Positions 1 to 8,205 are shown, counted from the first letter of the stretch. The stretch: 64,000 bases of DNA from Marinihelvus sp963695135 (GCA_963695135.1 CAVOGA010000001.1:496001-560000); one strand, 5' to 3'. Numbers and translations are program-made. Notes: generated by a model from the sequence alone, not told the origin.

Positions 1-167
1 ACGGGCCTGAACGCTGCAGCGGCCTGCTGGTTCAGCGCTACGACGCCGGAACCCTGCTCCGCGCGCTGGGGCCGGACTTCACGCTGGTGGAACAGCTTGA
101 TGAAGATCACCTGACTCCCGCCGGCAACGTACAGAGGTTTTCCTACTTTCATCTGCGGCGACTATAA
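1..167 (+). CDS. C-terminal end of a class I SAM-dependent methyltransferase (partial)
   Basis: Only about the last 54 residues are present, read in frame 3 and ending at TAA 165-167. The tail has the pattern seen at the end of many Rossmann-fold methyltransferases: a G-x-D-F-x-L-V-E strand, an acidic/His segment followed by T-P-A-G-N, then an aromatic strand ending F-x-L-R-R-L. The SAM-binding part lies outside the window, so substrate and exact family cannot be given. No obvious link to the sulfur genes downstream; 161 AT-richer bases separate it from the next start. Confidence 0.5.
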   Translation, partial: GPERCSGLLVQRYDAGTLLRALGPDFTLVEQLDEDHLTPAGNVQRFSYFHLRRL

Positions 168-328
168 GCCGGCACTTCCGCCCTGAGGCTCTGTCCCGGT
201 TTCCTGCCCCAGCCAATAAAAACTGCTTTTAATTGACCTTCATCATCAATTAGGGCTGAAAATCATGGTGAAGTTTATTAGATTTACATAAATTAATAGA
301 ACAAAATGTTTCACGGGAGGCTCAGAAG

Positions 329-1702
329 ATGCAGAGGCACAAGAAACTTGCGCTAACGATCAGCGCCATTATCGCGTTGGGTACCACGGGGTCGGCATTT
401 GCGACCAATGGCTACTTCACGGATGGCACCGGCACCAAGAATAAAAGCATGGCAGGCGCGGGTATCGCTTTGCCCGAGGACAGTATTGATTCGGTAAACA
501 ATCCGGCGTCTGCTGTGCTGGTAGGGGAAAACCTTCAACTGGGTATCGGACTGTTCAGCCCGCAGAGGAGCTACAGCACCACGCCAAGCCAGCTCAACGG
601 GCAATTCGGCGCGTTCACCATCGGGCCTAACGATCTTGACAGCGGCAGCGAATACTTTTTAGTTCCACATATCTCCAAGTCGTGGAATAACGGAGAGGGG
701 CGGGGTATCGCAATCTCCCTGTACGGACGCGGCGGTATGAATACTGACTGGAGCGGCGGCACGGCAACTTTCGACCCCGACGGCCCCGGCCCGGCCGACC
801 CGATGACCTTTCCAGGAACGTTCGGAGCCGGTGATGCGGGCGTGGACCTCTCCCAGGCGCTCCTGGACATCGCTTTCGCCTGGAAGGTAAACGACCGTTT
901 TTCCTGGGGCATCTCGCCGGTTCTGGCCTTCCAGATGTTCGAGGCCTATGGCATTTCAACCTTTGCGCCGTATACCAGGACCTATGCCGCCAGCGGTGGG
1001 ACAGAGTTTCCCGCTAACCTGAGCAACAACGGTCATGACACCTCCTACGGCTGGGGGGGCAAGGTTGGCGTGCAGTTAGGTCTGACCGAGTCTGTTGACC
1101 TCGGCATCATGTACCAGTCCAAGATCTACATGACGAAGTTCGACGACTATGCGGACCTGTTTGCCGAGCAGGGGGACTTCGATATTCCCGCCAATTTCAA
1201 GATAGGACTGACCTGGCACACGAGCGAGGCCCTGGCCTGGAGCTTCGACATTGAACACACCTGGTTCAGTGACGTGGACTCGATCGGCAACTCCATCGCC
1301 AACATCTTCACCTGCCCCACCGCAGGCCAGGGTGGTACGAACCTGCAGGGTTGCCTCGGCGGCGACTCGGGCGCGGGCTTCGGCTGGGATGACATGACCA
1401 CCTACAAGCTTGGTTTGCGCTGGATTCAGAACAATGACTGGACCTGGCGCTTTGGCTACAGCTACGGTCAGCAGCCGATCCCGGAATCCCAGATGACCTT
1501 CAATATCCTTGCGCCGGCGGTTATCGAACAGCACATCACGGCGGGTTTCACCCGCGCCCTGGAAAGCGGCAACCAGTGGAACCTGGCGTTGATGTATGCG
1601 CCGAAGAGCGAGCAGACCGGCCCACAGAACTTCGATCCGACCCAGAACGTGACCTGGGAAATGACACAGTGGGAACTTGAGCTCAGCTATAGCTGGCGCT
1701 GA
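329..1702 (+). CDS. OmpP1/FadL/TodX-family outer-membrane transporter
   Basis: 457 residues with a signal peptide (KKLALTISAIIALGTTGSAFA, cleaved near residue 25). The mature protein starts TNGYFTDGTGTKNKSMAGAG and carries the NPA motif (VNNPAS), both hallmarks of FadL-type porins, which let hydrophobic molecules cross the outer membrane through a 14-strand barrel with an N-terminal hatch. The last residue is part of an aromatic strand (LELSYSWR), as expected for Bam recognition. The start is supported by GGGAGG 8-13 bases upstream. The 160-base AT-rich leader upstream probably holds its promoter. A hairpin ends the unit before sorA, so it is likely transcribed separately. The substrate is unknown; a role in taking up hydrophobic sulfur compounds would be speculation from position. 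Confidence 0.88.
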   Translation: MQRHKKLALTISAIIALGTTGSAFATNGYFTDGTGTKNKSMAGAGIALPEDSIDSVNNPASAVLVGENLQLGIGLFSPQRSYSTTPSQLNGQFGAFTIGPNDLDSGSEYFLVPHISKSWNNGEGRGIAISLYGRGGMNTDWSGGTATFDPDGPGPADPMTFPGTFGAGDAGVDLSQALLDIAFAWKVNDRFSWGISPVLAFQMFEAYGISTFAPYTRTYAASGGTEFPANLSNNGHDTSYGWGGKVGVQLGLTESVDLGIMYQSKIYMTKFDDYADLFAEQGDFDIPANFKIGLTWHTSEALAWSFDIEHTWFSDVDSIGNSIANIFTCPTAGQGGTNLQGCLGGDSGAGFGWDDMTTYKLGLRWIQNNDWTWRFGYSYGQQPIPESQMTFNILAPAVIEQHITAGFTRALESGNQWNLALMYAPKSEQTGPQNFDPTQNVTWEMTQWELELSYSWR

Positions 1703-1721
1703 GTTCCGGGCAATCACAGCG

Positions 1722-1753
1722 GCACCCTGGCGCGCTTCCGCCCGCCAGGGTGC
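1722..1753 (+). terminator. Strong hairpin between the FadL-type gene and sorA
   Basis: A perfect 11-bp inverted repeat (GCACCCTGGCG at 1722-1732 and its complement at 1743-1753) encloses a 10-base loop and is followed by TTCT. It lies 20 bases after the FadL-type stop codon. The U-tract is short, so termination may be only partial. Confidence 0.6.
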
Positions 1754-1773
1754 TTCTGGAGTATGGAGTCCCC

Positions 1774-3084
1774 ATGAAACGAAAACGCGCTGGACTGCAC
1801 GAACTCTATTCGAAGAATCCGCTTGCAGCGGACGAGCGCCTCTGGGGACGGGTCCCGGATCCGGTCAGCAGGCGCGGCTTTCTTGGCGGCGCAGGCTACG
1901 CGGCCATGACGGCGGCCCTTGGCGCGAGCATTCCCTTTGCTCATCTCATGCCCGGCGGCCTGATCCCGGCAGCCCTGGCCCAGAGCGCCGAGGCCTTTGA
2001 GCTTCCGGGCAAGGATGGGCTCATCGTTCTGAACGACAGACCGATCAATGCGGAGACGCCGCCCTGGTTGCTGGATGATGACGTTACTCCCGCCTCACGC
2101 CTGTTCGTGCGCAATAACGGCATACCGCCGCAGGCCGTGGATGCCGACACATGGCGCCTGGAGGTGGCGGGCGAGGCCTGTGTCGAGCCCCGGTCCTTTT
2201 CCATCGCCGATCTCCGGGAGCAATTCGAGCACCACACCTACCAGCTGGTGCTGGAGTGCGGTGGTAACGGCAGAAGCGAGTTCAACCCGCCCGCCTCCGG
2301 CAACCAGTGGACCACCGGCGCGGTTGGTTGCCCCAGTTGGACCGGGGTCCGGCTGAGGGATGTGCTTGAGGTATGCGGCATCGCGGATAATGCGGTTTAC
2401 GTTGGCTACTACGGGGCCGATACCCATCTTAGCGGCGACCCCGGCAAGCACCCAATCTCCCGCGGCGTGCCCATGCGCAAGGCGCTGGAGGATGAAACCC
2501 TGCTGGCCTGGGCCATGAACGGCGAACCGATTCCCGCCCTCCATGGCTACCCGCTGCGCATGGTCTGCGGCGGCTGGCCCGCGTCCACCTGTGGCAAATG
2601 GGTCAACCGGATCGTCGTACGGGACCGTGTCCATGACGGTGCCAAAATGGGCGGCTCCTCCTATCGCGTTCCCTGTGATCCGGTTGCGCCGGGCACGGTG
2701 GTTCCCGATGAAGACATGTGCATCATTGAATCCATGCCTGTGAAATCCCTGATCACCTTTCCGCAATCCGGGCTGGTGGCCTCAAGGGGAGAAAAGGTGC
2801 AGGTGCGCGGGCATGCCTGGGCCGGGGATGGCGCTGTCCGCCAGGTAGCGCTTTCCCGGGATTTTGGCGCGACCTGGGAGGATGCGCAGGTAGCCGATCC
2901 TCCGAACCGGCTGGCTTGGCAAAGATGGCGTGCGGAGCTGTCGTTTGCTGAGAAGGGTTACTACGAAATCTGGGCACGGGCGACTGACGACTCGGGCATC
3001 TCTCAGCCCATGGTCCTGCCCGGCTGGAACCCCAAGGGCTATCTGAACAATGCCTGTCAACGAATCGCCATCCAGGTGGTCTGA
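1774..3084 (+). CDS. sorA: Molybdenum sulfite dehydrogenase, SorA/SoxC-like (catalytic subunit)
   Basis: 436 residues from ATG 1774, chosen over the ATG/TTG-rich upstream extension because GGAG lies 6-9 bases before it and a Tat signal follows (SRRGFLGG, residues 32-39; hydrophobic core to about residue 69). The sulfite oxidase fold is shown by LVLECGGNGR, whose Cys162 is the expected ligand of the Mo-pterin, and by the downstream PALHGYPLRMVCGG and CGKWVNRI strands before a C-terminal dimerisation domain. The family oxidises sulfite to sulfate in the periplasm and hands electrons to cytochrome c. The next gene, 10 bases away, is a small c-type cytochrome, as in sorAB. SoxC is the main alternative, but no soxD-type gene or sox cluster is present. 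Confidence 0.87.
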   Translation: MKRKRAGLHELYSKNPLAADERLWGRVPDPVSRRGFLGGAGYAAMTAALGASIPFAHLMPGGLIPAALAQSAEAFELPGKDGLIVLNDRPINAETPPWLLDDDVTPASRLFVRNNGIPPQAVDADTWRLEVAGEACVEPRSFSIADLREQFEHHTYQLVLECGGNGRSEFNPPASGNQWTTGAVGCPSWTGVRLRDVLEVCGIADNAVYVGYYGADTHLSGDPGKHPISRGVPMRKALEDETLLAWAMNGEPIPALHGYPLRMVCGGWPASTCGKWVNRIVVRDRVHDGAKMGGSSYRVPCDPVAPGTVVPDEDMCIIESMPVKSLITFPQSGLVASRGEKVQVRGHAWAGDGAVRQVALSRDFGATWEDAQVADPPNRLAWQRWRAELSFAEKGYYEIWARATDDSGISQPMVLPGWNPKGYLNNACQRIAIQVV

Positions 3085-3094
3085 GGCCATAAGC

Positions 3095-3475
3095 ATGCGA
3101 CTCGGAAAGACAGCCCTGACCCTGGCAACCGCGTTGGGACTGGCCTTTTCGGTCATGGCCGTCGCGCAGTCGCCCGAGCCGTTGCCGGTCGACCCGGCTA
3201 CCGGCCTGGTAATGGACGATAACTGGCAGATCGTGGCGGCCCACTGTGGAGCCTGTCATTCAACCCGGCTGGTCACCCAGAACCGCGGTAGTCGCGACAC
3301 CTGGCTGCACCTGATCCAATGGATGCAGGAAACCCAAGGGCTCTGGGTCTTCAACGAGCCGACGGAGCAGATCCTGCTTGATTACCTGGCGACGAACTAC
3401 GGACCCCTTGCGGCATCCCGGCGCGCGCCCTTACCGGCAAACCTTTTGCCCCCGAACCCCTATACGACGAACTGA
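3095..3475 (+). CDS. sorB: Periplasmic monohaem cytochrome c, SorB-like
   Basis: 126 residues with a signal peptide (to about residue 25, MAVAQS). One haem-binding motif, CGACH (Cys51, Cys54, His55), is followed by the SorB-type spacing of a downstream Met (WMQ, Met77) that could be the sixth ligand, and a final helix ILLDYLATNYG. It starts 10 bases after sorA and therefore almost certainly forms an operon with it. In the family this cytochrome accepts electrons from the Mo subunit and passes them to the respiratory chain. The C-terminal 25 residues are Pro/Ala-rich and probably unstructured. Confidence 0.85.
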   Translation: MRLGKTALTLATALGLAFSVMAVAQSPEPLPVDPATGLVMDDNWQIVAAHCGACHSTRLVTQNRGSRDTWLHLIQWMQETQGLWVFNEPTEQILLDYLATNYGPLAASRRAPLPANLLPPNPYTTN

Positions 3476-3520
3476 CGCGACCGCGAATTCCGTGGCCACG
3501 CTGCAGAGGAGACAACGCTA

Positions 3521-4588
3521 ATGATGATTCTGCCCGGGCTGATATTGGCCCTCGCCCTGGCCATGGCCGGCGACTATCTTGCCCACCTGATCGGAATAGA
3601 CCTGATGGGCCTGCCGAAGAGCCCGATCAGCCCAATCATGATGGCCATCATCCTGGGCCTGATGGTGCGCAACATCCTGAGCCTGCCGACGTTTTTCGAA
3701 CCCGGCATTCGGTTCAGCCTGGTTCGGGTACTGCGCCTCGGCATCGTGTTGCTGGGCATTCGGCTGAGCCTCGGTGAGGCCGGCGAAATCGGCTTGAAAA
3801 GCCTGCCGGTGATTATCGGGTGCGTTACCGCTGCGCTGGTGATCGTCACCTGGTTCAGCACGCGGCTGGGGCTCAGCCGCCGCCTCGGCACGCTGATCGC
3901 TGCCGGAACAGGCATCTGCGGGGCTACGGCGATCGTGGCCCTGTCACCAACCATTAACGCCAAGGACGATGAGACCGCCTATGCGGTTGCCTGCATTACC
4001 CTGTTTGGAATCATCGCGATGCTGGCTTATCCGTTCCTGGCGCACTGGATGTTTGCCGCTGATTCATTCAAGGCCGGACTGTTTCTCGGCACCGCCGTTC
4101 ACGAAACGTCGCAGGTTGCCGGCGCGGGGCTGGTTTACCAGGAGTATTTCAACGACGCAGCAGCGCTGGACACGGCCACGGTGACCAAACTGGTGCGTAA
4201 CCTGGGCATGCTCATTGTCATTCCCCTGCTCAGCGTGATCTATCACCGCAACTCAGAGGCCGGGGATGAACGCCCGAGCCTGTGGTCCATGGTGCCCCTG
4301 TTTGTTATCGGCTTTGCGCTGATGAGCCTGCTGCGCACGGTCGGTGACCTGGGCGTGGTTGAGAGCGGCGAAGCCTTTGGCATGATTCCGGCGGAAAACT
4401 GGAAGCTGGCGGTGGGTTACGCAAAACAGGCGGCGGAGATCTGCCTGGGCGTGGCCATGGCCGCGGTCGGTCTGGGTACGAGTCTGAAGGGCCTCAGGGA
4501 AATCGGTTTCAAACCCCTCGGCGTAGGGCTGTTCTCGGCCCTGCTTGTCGGGGCGGTGAGCATAGGCCTGATCAACCTGCTCTATTGA
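3521..4588 (+). CDS. yeiH: YeiH-family putative sulfate exporter (PSE family)
   Basis: 355 residues made almost wholly of hydrophobic helices (about 9-10), with the family signatures MMAIILGLMVRN near residue 42, the loop GTGICGATAIVAL near residue 130, and a HETSQVAGAG segment after an FLGTAV helix near residue 195. GAGG (3507-3510) precedes the start. The family is annotated as putative sulfate exporters; direct transport evidence is limited. Placement right after sorAB fits removal of the sulfate made from sulfite oxidation, although that sulfate would arise in the periplasm if SorA is Tat-exported. An internal source of sulfate, or another substrate, is therefore possible. Confidence 0.85.
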   Translation: MMILPGLILALALAMAGDYLAHLIGIDLMGLPKSPISPIMMAIILGLMVRNILSLPTFFEPGIRFSLVRVLRLGIVLLGIRLSLGEAGEIGLKSLPVIIGCVTAALVIVTWFSTRLGLSRRLGTLIAAGTGICGATAIVALSPTINAKDDETAYAVACITLFGIIAMLAYPFLAHWMFAADSFKAGLFLGTAVHETSQVAGAGLVYQEYFNDAAALDTATVTKLVRNLGMLIVIPLLSVIYHRNSEAGDERPSLWSMVPLFVIGFALMSLLRTVGDLGVVESGEAFGMIPAENWKLAVGYAKQAAEICLGVAMAAVGLGTSLKGLREIGFKPLGVGLFSALLVGAVSIGLINLLY

Positions 4589-4628
4589 GAACCCGCCTGT
4601 TGAACATCCGTCAGGAAAACGTCGCTGC

Positions 4629-5009
4629 GTGAAACACCAGCTGATCAAGCCTGATGCGGGCGACAGCACTGTTCTGGACCATGGCGAAGAGTTTGTTGAG
4701 TGCGTTGCAAGCCGGGCGCCCGACCGCTATCGGCGGTGGCTGGCGCTGACAGAGATTCAGGGCTTGCTACAGGGCGAGAACGCCTTCAATCACGGCAAGC
4801 TTTATACCTGGGCAGAATTTGAGGTTTTCAGAATGGAGTTTGCCGCGCGCTTTCCGGCTGCCTCCGCAGAGGTGTGCATCAATGCGTTTTGCAGGCTGTT
4901 CCTGAAGAACGACATTTCTCTGTCCAACCTGGTGGAATTCATGGAGGACTGGTTGGGGGACGGGAAGGCGTTGCCACTGGAGCCGCCCGACCAGGGTCAG
5001 GGCGCCTGA
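4629..5009 (+). CDS. Hypothetical protein (126 aa), no family recognised
   Basis: Starts at GTG 4629, the only reasonable start in frame; an AGGA lies about 15 bases upstream. The product is acidic, soluble, with no signal or membrane segment. It has a helical middle region (EFEVFRMEFAARFPAASAEV) and a Cys pair spaced C-I-N-A-F-C near residue 85. It sits 40 bases after yeiH and converges with tusA, so it may be the last gene of the sor-yeiH unit. Codon use resembles its neighbours, so it is likely a real gene. No function can be assigned. Confidence 0.6.
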   Translation: MKHQLIKPDAGDSTVLDHGEEFVECVASRAPDRYRRWLALTEIQGLLQGENAFNHGKLYTWAEFEVFRMEFAARFPAASAEVCINAFCRLFLKNDISLSNLVEFMEDWLGDGKALPLEPPDQGQGA

Positions 5010-5046
5010 GCCGAGCCGGGCTGGCTCGACCAGACCTGGCATTTTG

Positions 5047-5076
5047 CGGGCCCGCATCAGCCGGGCCCGGTGATTT
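5047..5076 (+). terminator. Hairpin plus T-run ending the sor-yeiH unit
   Basis: CGGGCCCG occurs at 5047-5054 and again at 5062-5069. Because it is self-complementary the copies can pair as an 8-bp stem with a 7-base loop, followed by gtgatttt on the + strand. There is no U-tract on the other strand, so it should act mainly on rightward transcription. Confidence 0.45.
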
Positions 5077-5088
5077 TACACTTGCCTG

Positions 5089-5316
5089 TCAGGCAGCTTT
5101 GCGAAGCAAAAAGCGGTAGACGCCGCCTTCCTCGCTGTGCTCAAGCAGCTCATTGCCGGTCGTTCGACAAAAAGCCTGGAAGTCAGCCACCGCGCCAGGA
5201 TCAGTCGCCAGAATCTCCAGCGTCCCGCCGTCGGGAAGCTCCTTGATTGCTTTTTTGGCCTTGAGAATGGGCAGGGGGCAGTTCAGGCCTTTGGCGTCGA
5301 GTGTTGCATCAGCCAT
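5089..5316 (-). CDS. tusA: TusA-family sulfurtransferase
   Basis: 75 residues, the normal TusA length, starting at ATG 5316 with AAAGGA 9-14 bases upstream. The family motif C-P-x-P is at LNCPLPILKAK (Cys13); the rest has the expected two-helix, four-strand pattern. TusA carries sulfane sulfur as a persulfide on this Cys. Next to dsrE2 and the shdr genes its likely role is delivering sulfur to the cytoplasmic oxidation pathway rather than, or besides, tRNA thiolation. It lies 31 bases after dsrE2 in the same leftward unit. No rhodanese gene, often the third partner of tusA-dsrE2, is seen here. Confidence 0.93.
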   Translation of the reverse strand: MADATLDAKGLNCPLPILKAKKAIKELPDGGTLEILATDPGAVADFQAFCRTTGNELLEHSEEGGVYRFLLRKAA

Positions 5317-5347
5317 GTTTTGTTTCCTTTGGTGTCGGCTATCGGGG

Positions 5348-5881
5348 TCAGATGAATATATTAATGTGGCTCTGGGTAGCAACTTCAATGTAGCTCGCTG
5401 CGCCACCCAGTTCGGGGCCTTCGATCATGTCATCGAGCGTGTACTCGAAAAGATCCATGGTCATCTGGCAGGCGATCATTCGAACATCCGCCTCGATCGA
5501 CAGCTCCCGGAGATCTTCGAGACTGGCCACGCCCTTCTTGCTCATCATGTTCTTCATCATCCGCGATGCCGCCGCATCAATACCGGGCAAGGTCGAGATA
5601 ATGTTGGGCAGGCCCATGTGTCCACCCATCATGGGCATCTTCATGGCCGGGTTACCAAGGGTGGACATTTTCAGGTCCATGTCCTTGAGCAGCAGCCCGA
5701 GCCCATAGAAGGTGAAGAACATGGTTGTCTGCAAGCCCATCGCGGCAGCAGTGCTGGCCAGGATAAAAGGAGGATAGGCCCAGTCGAGGGTGCCCTTGGT
5801 AACGATGATCGACATGGTATTGGGGTCGATCGCGGCGGCCTGCTGGGGTTTGATATCAACGTGGTCTACTTCCGCACTCAT
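5348..5881 (-). CDS. dsrE2: DsrE2-type sulfur-trafficking protein (DsrE/F/H family)
   Basis: 177 residues from ATG 5881; a longer in-frame start exists upstream, but the family N-terminus and a GGTG ribosome site favour this one. Features of the DsrE2 group are SIIVTKGTLDWAYPPFILA, two hydrophobic stretches (about residues 37-65), a Met/Gly-rich loop (residues 78-92) and the conserved Cys138 in MIACQMTMD. DsrE2 proteins are found with TusA in sulfur oxidisers and are thought to take part in persulfide transfer, possibly at the membrane. It is the first gene of the leftward pair with tusA. It shares a 107-base divergent promoter region with the HDAC-lipoate array. Confidence 0.88.
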   Translation of the reverse strand: MSAEVDHVDIKPQQAAAIDPNTMSIIVTKGTLDWAYPPFILASTAAAMGLQTTMFFTFYGLGLLLKDMDLKMSTLGNPAMKMPMMGGHMGLPNIISTLPGIDAAASRMMKNMMSKKGVASLEDLRELSIEADVRMIACQMTMDLFEYTLDDMIEGPELGGAASYIEVATQSHINIFI

Positions 5882-5948
5882 GTTTTCACCCGCTCTATAA
5901 ACTGTCCGGTATCGGTACCGAGTATATAGAATTGTCATTTATTAGGGA

Positions 5949-5964
5949 AATCGAATACTATGAT
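5949..5964 (+). promoter_or_regulatory. Possible third ArsR-type operator between dsrE2 and the HDAC gene
   Basis: This 16-base stretch matches the reverse complement of the site at 27628-27643 at 11 of 16 positions, including an uninterrupted GAATACT core. It lies in the AT-rich divergent region (5882-5988), the natural place to control both the dsrE2-tusA and lipoate-assembly units. The match is weaker than that at 11363 and could be chance. Confidence 0.3.
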
Positions 5965-5988
5965 CTCTGTCATGTATTTCCCAGTTAA

Positions 5989-7149
5989 ATGGCCGTTCTG
6001 ACAAGCGCTCCGGCCAGCGCTCCGCCTCCCCGTTTCACCCCCGCTCTCCCGGGACCGTCGCTGTTCATCAGCAGCGATGAATTCAGAAAGCCTGCCTTCG
6101 GCAAGAACCACCCCCTGTCCATCTCGCGCCAGGGAAGCGTGCTGGACCTGTGTACGCTGCTCGGCTGGCTTCCCGGAGACCGGCTGCGCCGCTGTGAGCC
6201 AGCCGACGTTCAGACGCTGACCCGGTTTCATGATCCACATTATGTAGAAGCGCTCCGCTCCGCCTGTAAGCGTCGTCTGGCCTCGGTGGAAGCCCGCGAA
6301 CGCTACCATTTCGGAACCATGGAAAACCCGCTTTTCGAGGGGCTTTTCGAACGCGCGGCGAGCACCGTTGGCGGCTCCATCCTCGCGGCAGAGTCCGTGC
6401 GTGGAGGCGGCATCGCCTTTCACCCGGCGGGAGGAACGCATCATGGACGCCGTGACCGGGCCTGCGGCTTCTGCTATTTCAACGATCCGGTTTTCGCCAT
6501 CATGACCCTGCTGAACGATTTTGAGCGGGTTATGTATATCGATCTTGACGCGCATCATGGCGACGGTGTGCAGATCGCCTATTCTGGGGATGAAAGGGTT
6601 TTGTGTCTCTCCGTTCACGAGATGGATCGCTGGCCGTTCAGCGGCGAGGCTTCCGACCGCGGGCTGGGTATGGCGCGCAACCTGCCCGTGCCGCGCGGGC
6701 TGAATGATTCGGAGCTGGCGTACCTGGTTCACGAGGCCATTGACCCTTTGCTCAGGCACCATAAGCCGGACGCGCTGGTCCTGGTCTGCGGAGCGGACAG
6801 CCTGCACGGTGACCCGCTGTCCGCCATGGACGTGAGTAACGGGGCCATGTGGTCCGCGGTGGAGCACCTCGTGGCACAGGTCCCGGCCGCTGTCGTGCTG
6901 GGTGGCGGCGGCTACAACCCCTGGACCACGGTGCGCTACTGGGCCGGGTTATGGGGTCGCCTGTCCCGCCAGGAGACGACGGGGATACTGCCGGATGGTG
7001 CACGGGCCCTGCTCGGCAGTTTCGAGTGTGACCTGGTGGATGAAGAAGATATTGAGCCGGAATGGCTGGCGACCCTGCAAGATGCCCCCAGGGAAGGCCC
7101 CATTCGCAGAGACCTCCGCCAGCTGGTGGAAGCGGTGATGGAGAACTGA
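5989..7149 (+). CDS. Histone-deacetylase-superfamily (HDAC/AcuC-like) deacylase
   Basis: 386 residues with a complete HDAC active site: His151-His152 in GGTHHGRRDRACGFCYFND, the zinc ligands Asp187 and His189 in YIDLDAHHGDG, Asp270 in CGADSLHGDP, and the catalytic Tyr309 in LGGGGYNP. The family removes acyl groups from lysine or polyamines using zinc. It ends 3 bases before lipS1, whose ribosome site lies inside this gene, so the two are very likely co-transcribed and translationally coupled. The context is a lipoate-assembly and LbpA operon; lipoate is carried as an acyl-lysine amide, so a delipoylase or other deacylase role on LbpA is an attractive inference without direct proof. The start has no strong ribosome site; the Pro/Ala-rich first 22 residues could be shorter. 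Confidence 0.88.
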   Translation: MAVLTSAPASAPPPRFTPALPGPSLFISSDEFRKPAFGKNHPLSISRQGSVLDLCTLLGWLPGDRLRRCEPADVQTLTRFHDPHYVEALRSACKRRLASVEARERYHFGTMENPLFEGLFERAASTVGGSILAAESVRGGGIAFHPAGGTHHGRRDRACGFCYFNDPVFAIMTLLNDFERVMYIDLDAHHGDGVQIAYSGDERVLCLSVHEMDRWPFSGEASDRGLGMARNLPVPRGLNDSELAYLVHEAIDPLLRHHKPDALVLVCGADSLHGDPLSAMDVSNGAMWSAVEHLVAQVPAAVVLGGGGYNPWTTVRYWAGLWGRLSRQETTGILPDGARALLGSFECDLVDEEDIEPEWLATLQDAPREGPIRRDLRQLVEAVMEN

Positions 7150-7152
7150 CAA

Positions 7153-8205
7153 ATGAGACAAGAAAACGGCAGCTGGCTACACGCGGTGCAGGCCATTGAG
7201 GAACTCGAGGATGCGGAGCTGGACGCCAGCCTGGTTGCCGAGCTCCAGCGCGCCGCAGCAGGCGGACCTGAACGCATGGTCCGCTTCTCTACACCCACGT
7301 TCAAAGAGTATGAGAGCACCGAGTTGCAGAGCTGCGGCGCGAACAGCTTTCCGGCCTTTTCCATCACCGCCGGGGGGTGCGCCCTCATGTGCGATCATTG
7401 CGAGGCCCGTATCCTCGAACCGATGATTCCAGCCGTAAAACCGGAAATCCTGGATCGCAAGGTCCGTGAGATGGTGGAAACGGACAATCTGCAAGGTTTC
7501 CTGCTATCCGGCGGCTCCAACAAGCGGAACGAGGTGCGCTACGGCCGTTTCTACCCGGTGATCGAAAAGCTGAAGCGGGACTTTCCCCAGCTTCGCATCG
7601 CGATCCACACGGCCCTGACGGATGTACAGGGGGCCCGTGACATGGAGTCCGCCGGCGTGGACATCGCCATGCTGGATGTCATTGGAGCCGAAGAAACGAT
7701 CCGCGAGGTCTATCATCTTGATCGCCCGGTTGATGACTTTGAGGCGACCCTTGAAGCGATTTGCTCAACGTCAATGCAGGTGTCACCCCATATCGTTATC
7801 GGACTGCATTACGGACGCATCCTGGGCGAGGAAAACGCCCTCGATATCATTGCCCGTCACCGGACCCACGCCCTGGTGCTCGTGGTGATCATGCCTTTCT
7901 ATGCCAAGCCCGGCACCTTCGTTACCCCGGACACCACCGATGTGGGCCGCTTTTTCAAGTCCGCCCGCGAACGGCTGCCTGACCGCCAGGTGCTGCTTGG
8001 CTGTGCACGTCCGCCTGGTATGCATAAGCGCGTGACCGACGCCTATGCCGTGATGGCAGGGCTCGACGGCATCGCTTTTCCAGCGGATGGGGCCGTCGCC
8101 GTCGCCGGCGCCATTGGCCGGCCATTTCACCAGGCGCACGCCTGCTGCTCGGTCAAGCTCGGCGAAGGTATCGCCACGCTGTCCAGCTCCAGCTGCGCCG
8201 CCTGA
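7153..8205 (+). CDS. lipS1: LipS1-type radical SAM lipoyl synthase component
   Basis: 350 residues. The radical SAM cluster motif is CALMCDHC (Cys76, Cys80, Cys83), preceded by the FPAFSITAGG strand. More Cys residues follow at LLGCARPPG and in the C-terminal HACCSVKL/SSSCAA tail and could hold an auxiliary cluster. The N-terminal 45 residues are helical and acidic. In the recently described alternative lipoate pathway, LipS1 and LipS2 together insert the two sulfurs into octanoyl chains on a carrier protein, replacing LipA. The order HDAC-lipS1-lipS2-ligase upstream of shdr-lbpA supports this assignment; the motif alone would also fit biotin-synthase-like proteins. GGAG about 10 bases before ATG 7153. 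Confidence 0.83.
   Translation: MRQENGSWLHAVQAIEELEDAELDASLVAELQRAAAGGPERMVRFSTPTFKEYESTELQSCGANSFPAFSITAGGCALMCDHCEARILEPMIPAVKPEILDRKVREMVETDNLQGFLLSGGSNKRNEVRYGRFYPVIEKLKRDFPQLRIAIHTALTDVQGARDMESAGVDIAMLDVIGAEETIREVYHLDRPVDDFEATLEAICSTSMQVSPHIVIGLHYGRILGEENALDIIARHRTHALVLVVIMPFYAKPGTFVTPDTTDVGRFFKSARERLPDRQVLLGCARPPGMHKRVTDAYAVMAGLDGIAFPADGAVAVAGAIGRPFHQAHACCSVKLGEGIATLSSSSCAA

Noticed and set aside
307..317. TGTTTCACGGG resembling a parS half site before the FadL-type gene
   Set aside because: Only the left half matches and the palindrome is broken; it overlaps the ribosome-binding region.
5912..5921. Palindrome TCGGTACCGA between dsrE2 and the HDAC gene
   Set aside because: A single 10-bp palindrome without a repeat elsewhere is not enough to call an operator.
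5153..5929. 258-codon rightward frame opposite tusA-dsrE2
   Set aside because: TusA and DsrE2 on the other strand are clearly recognised; this frame has no motif and His/Gln/Arg-rich composition.
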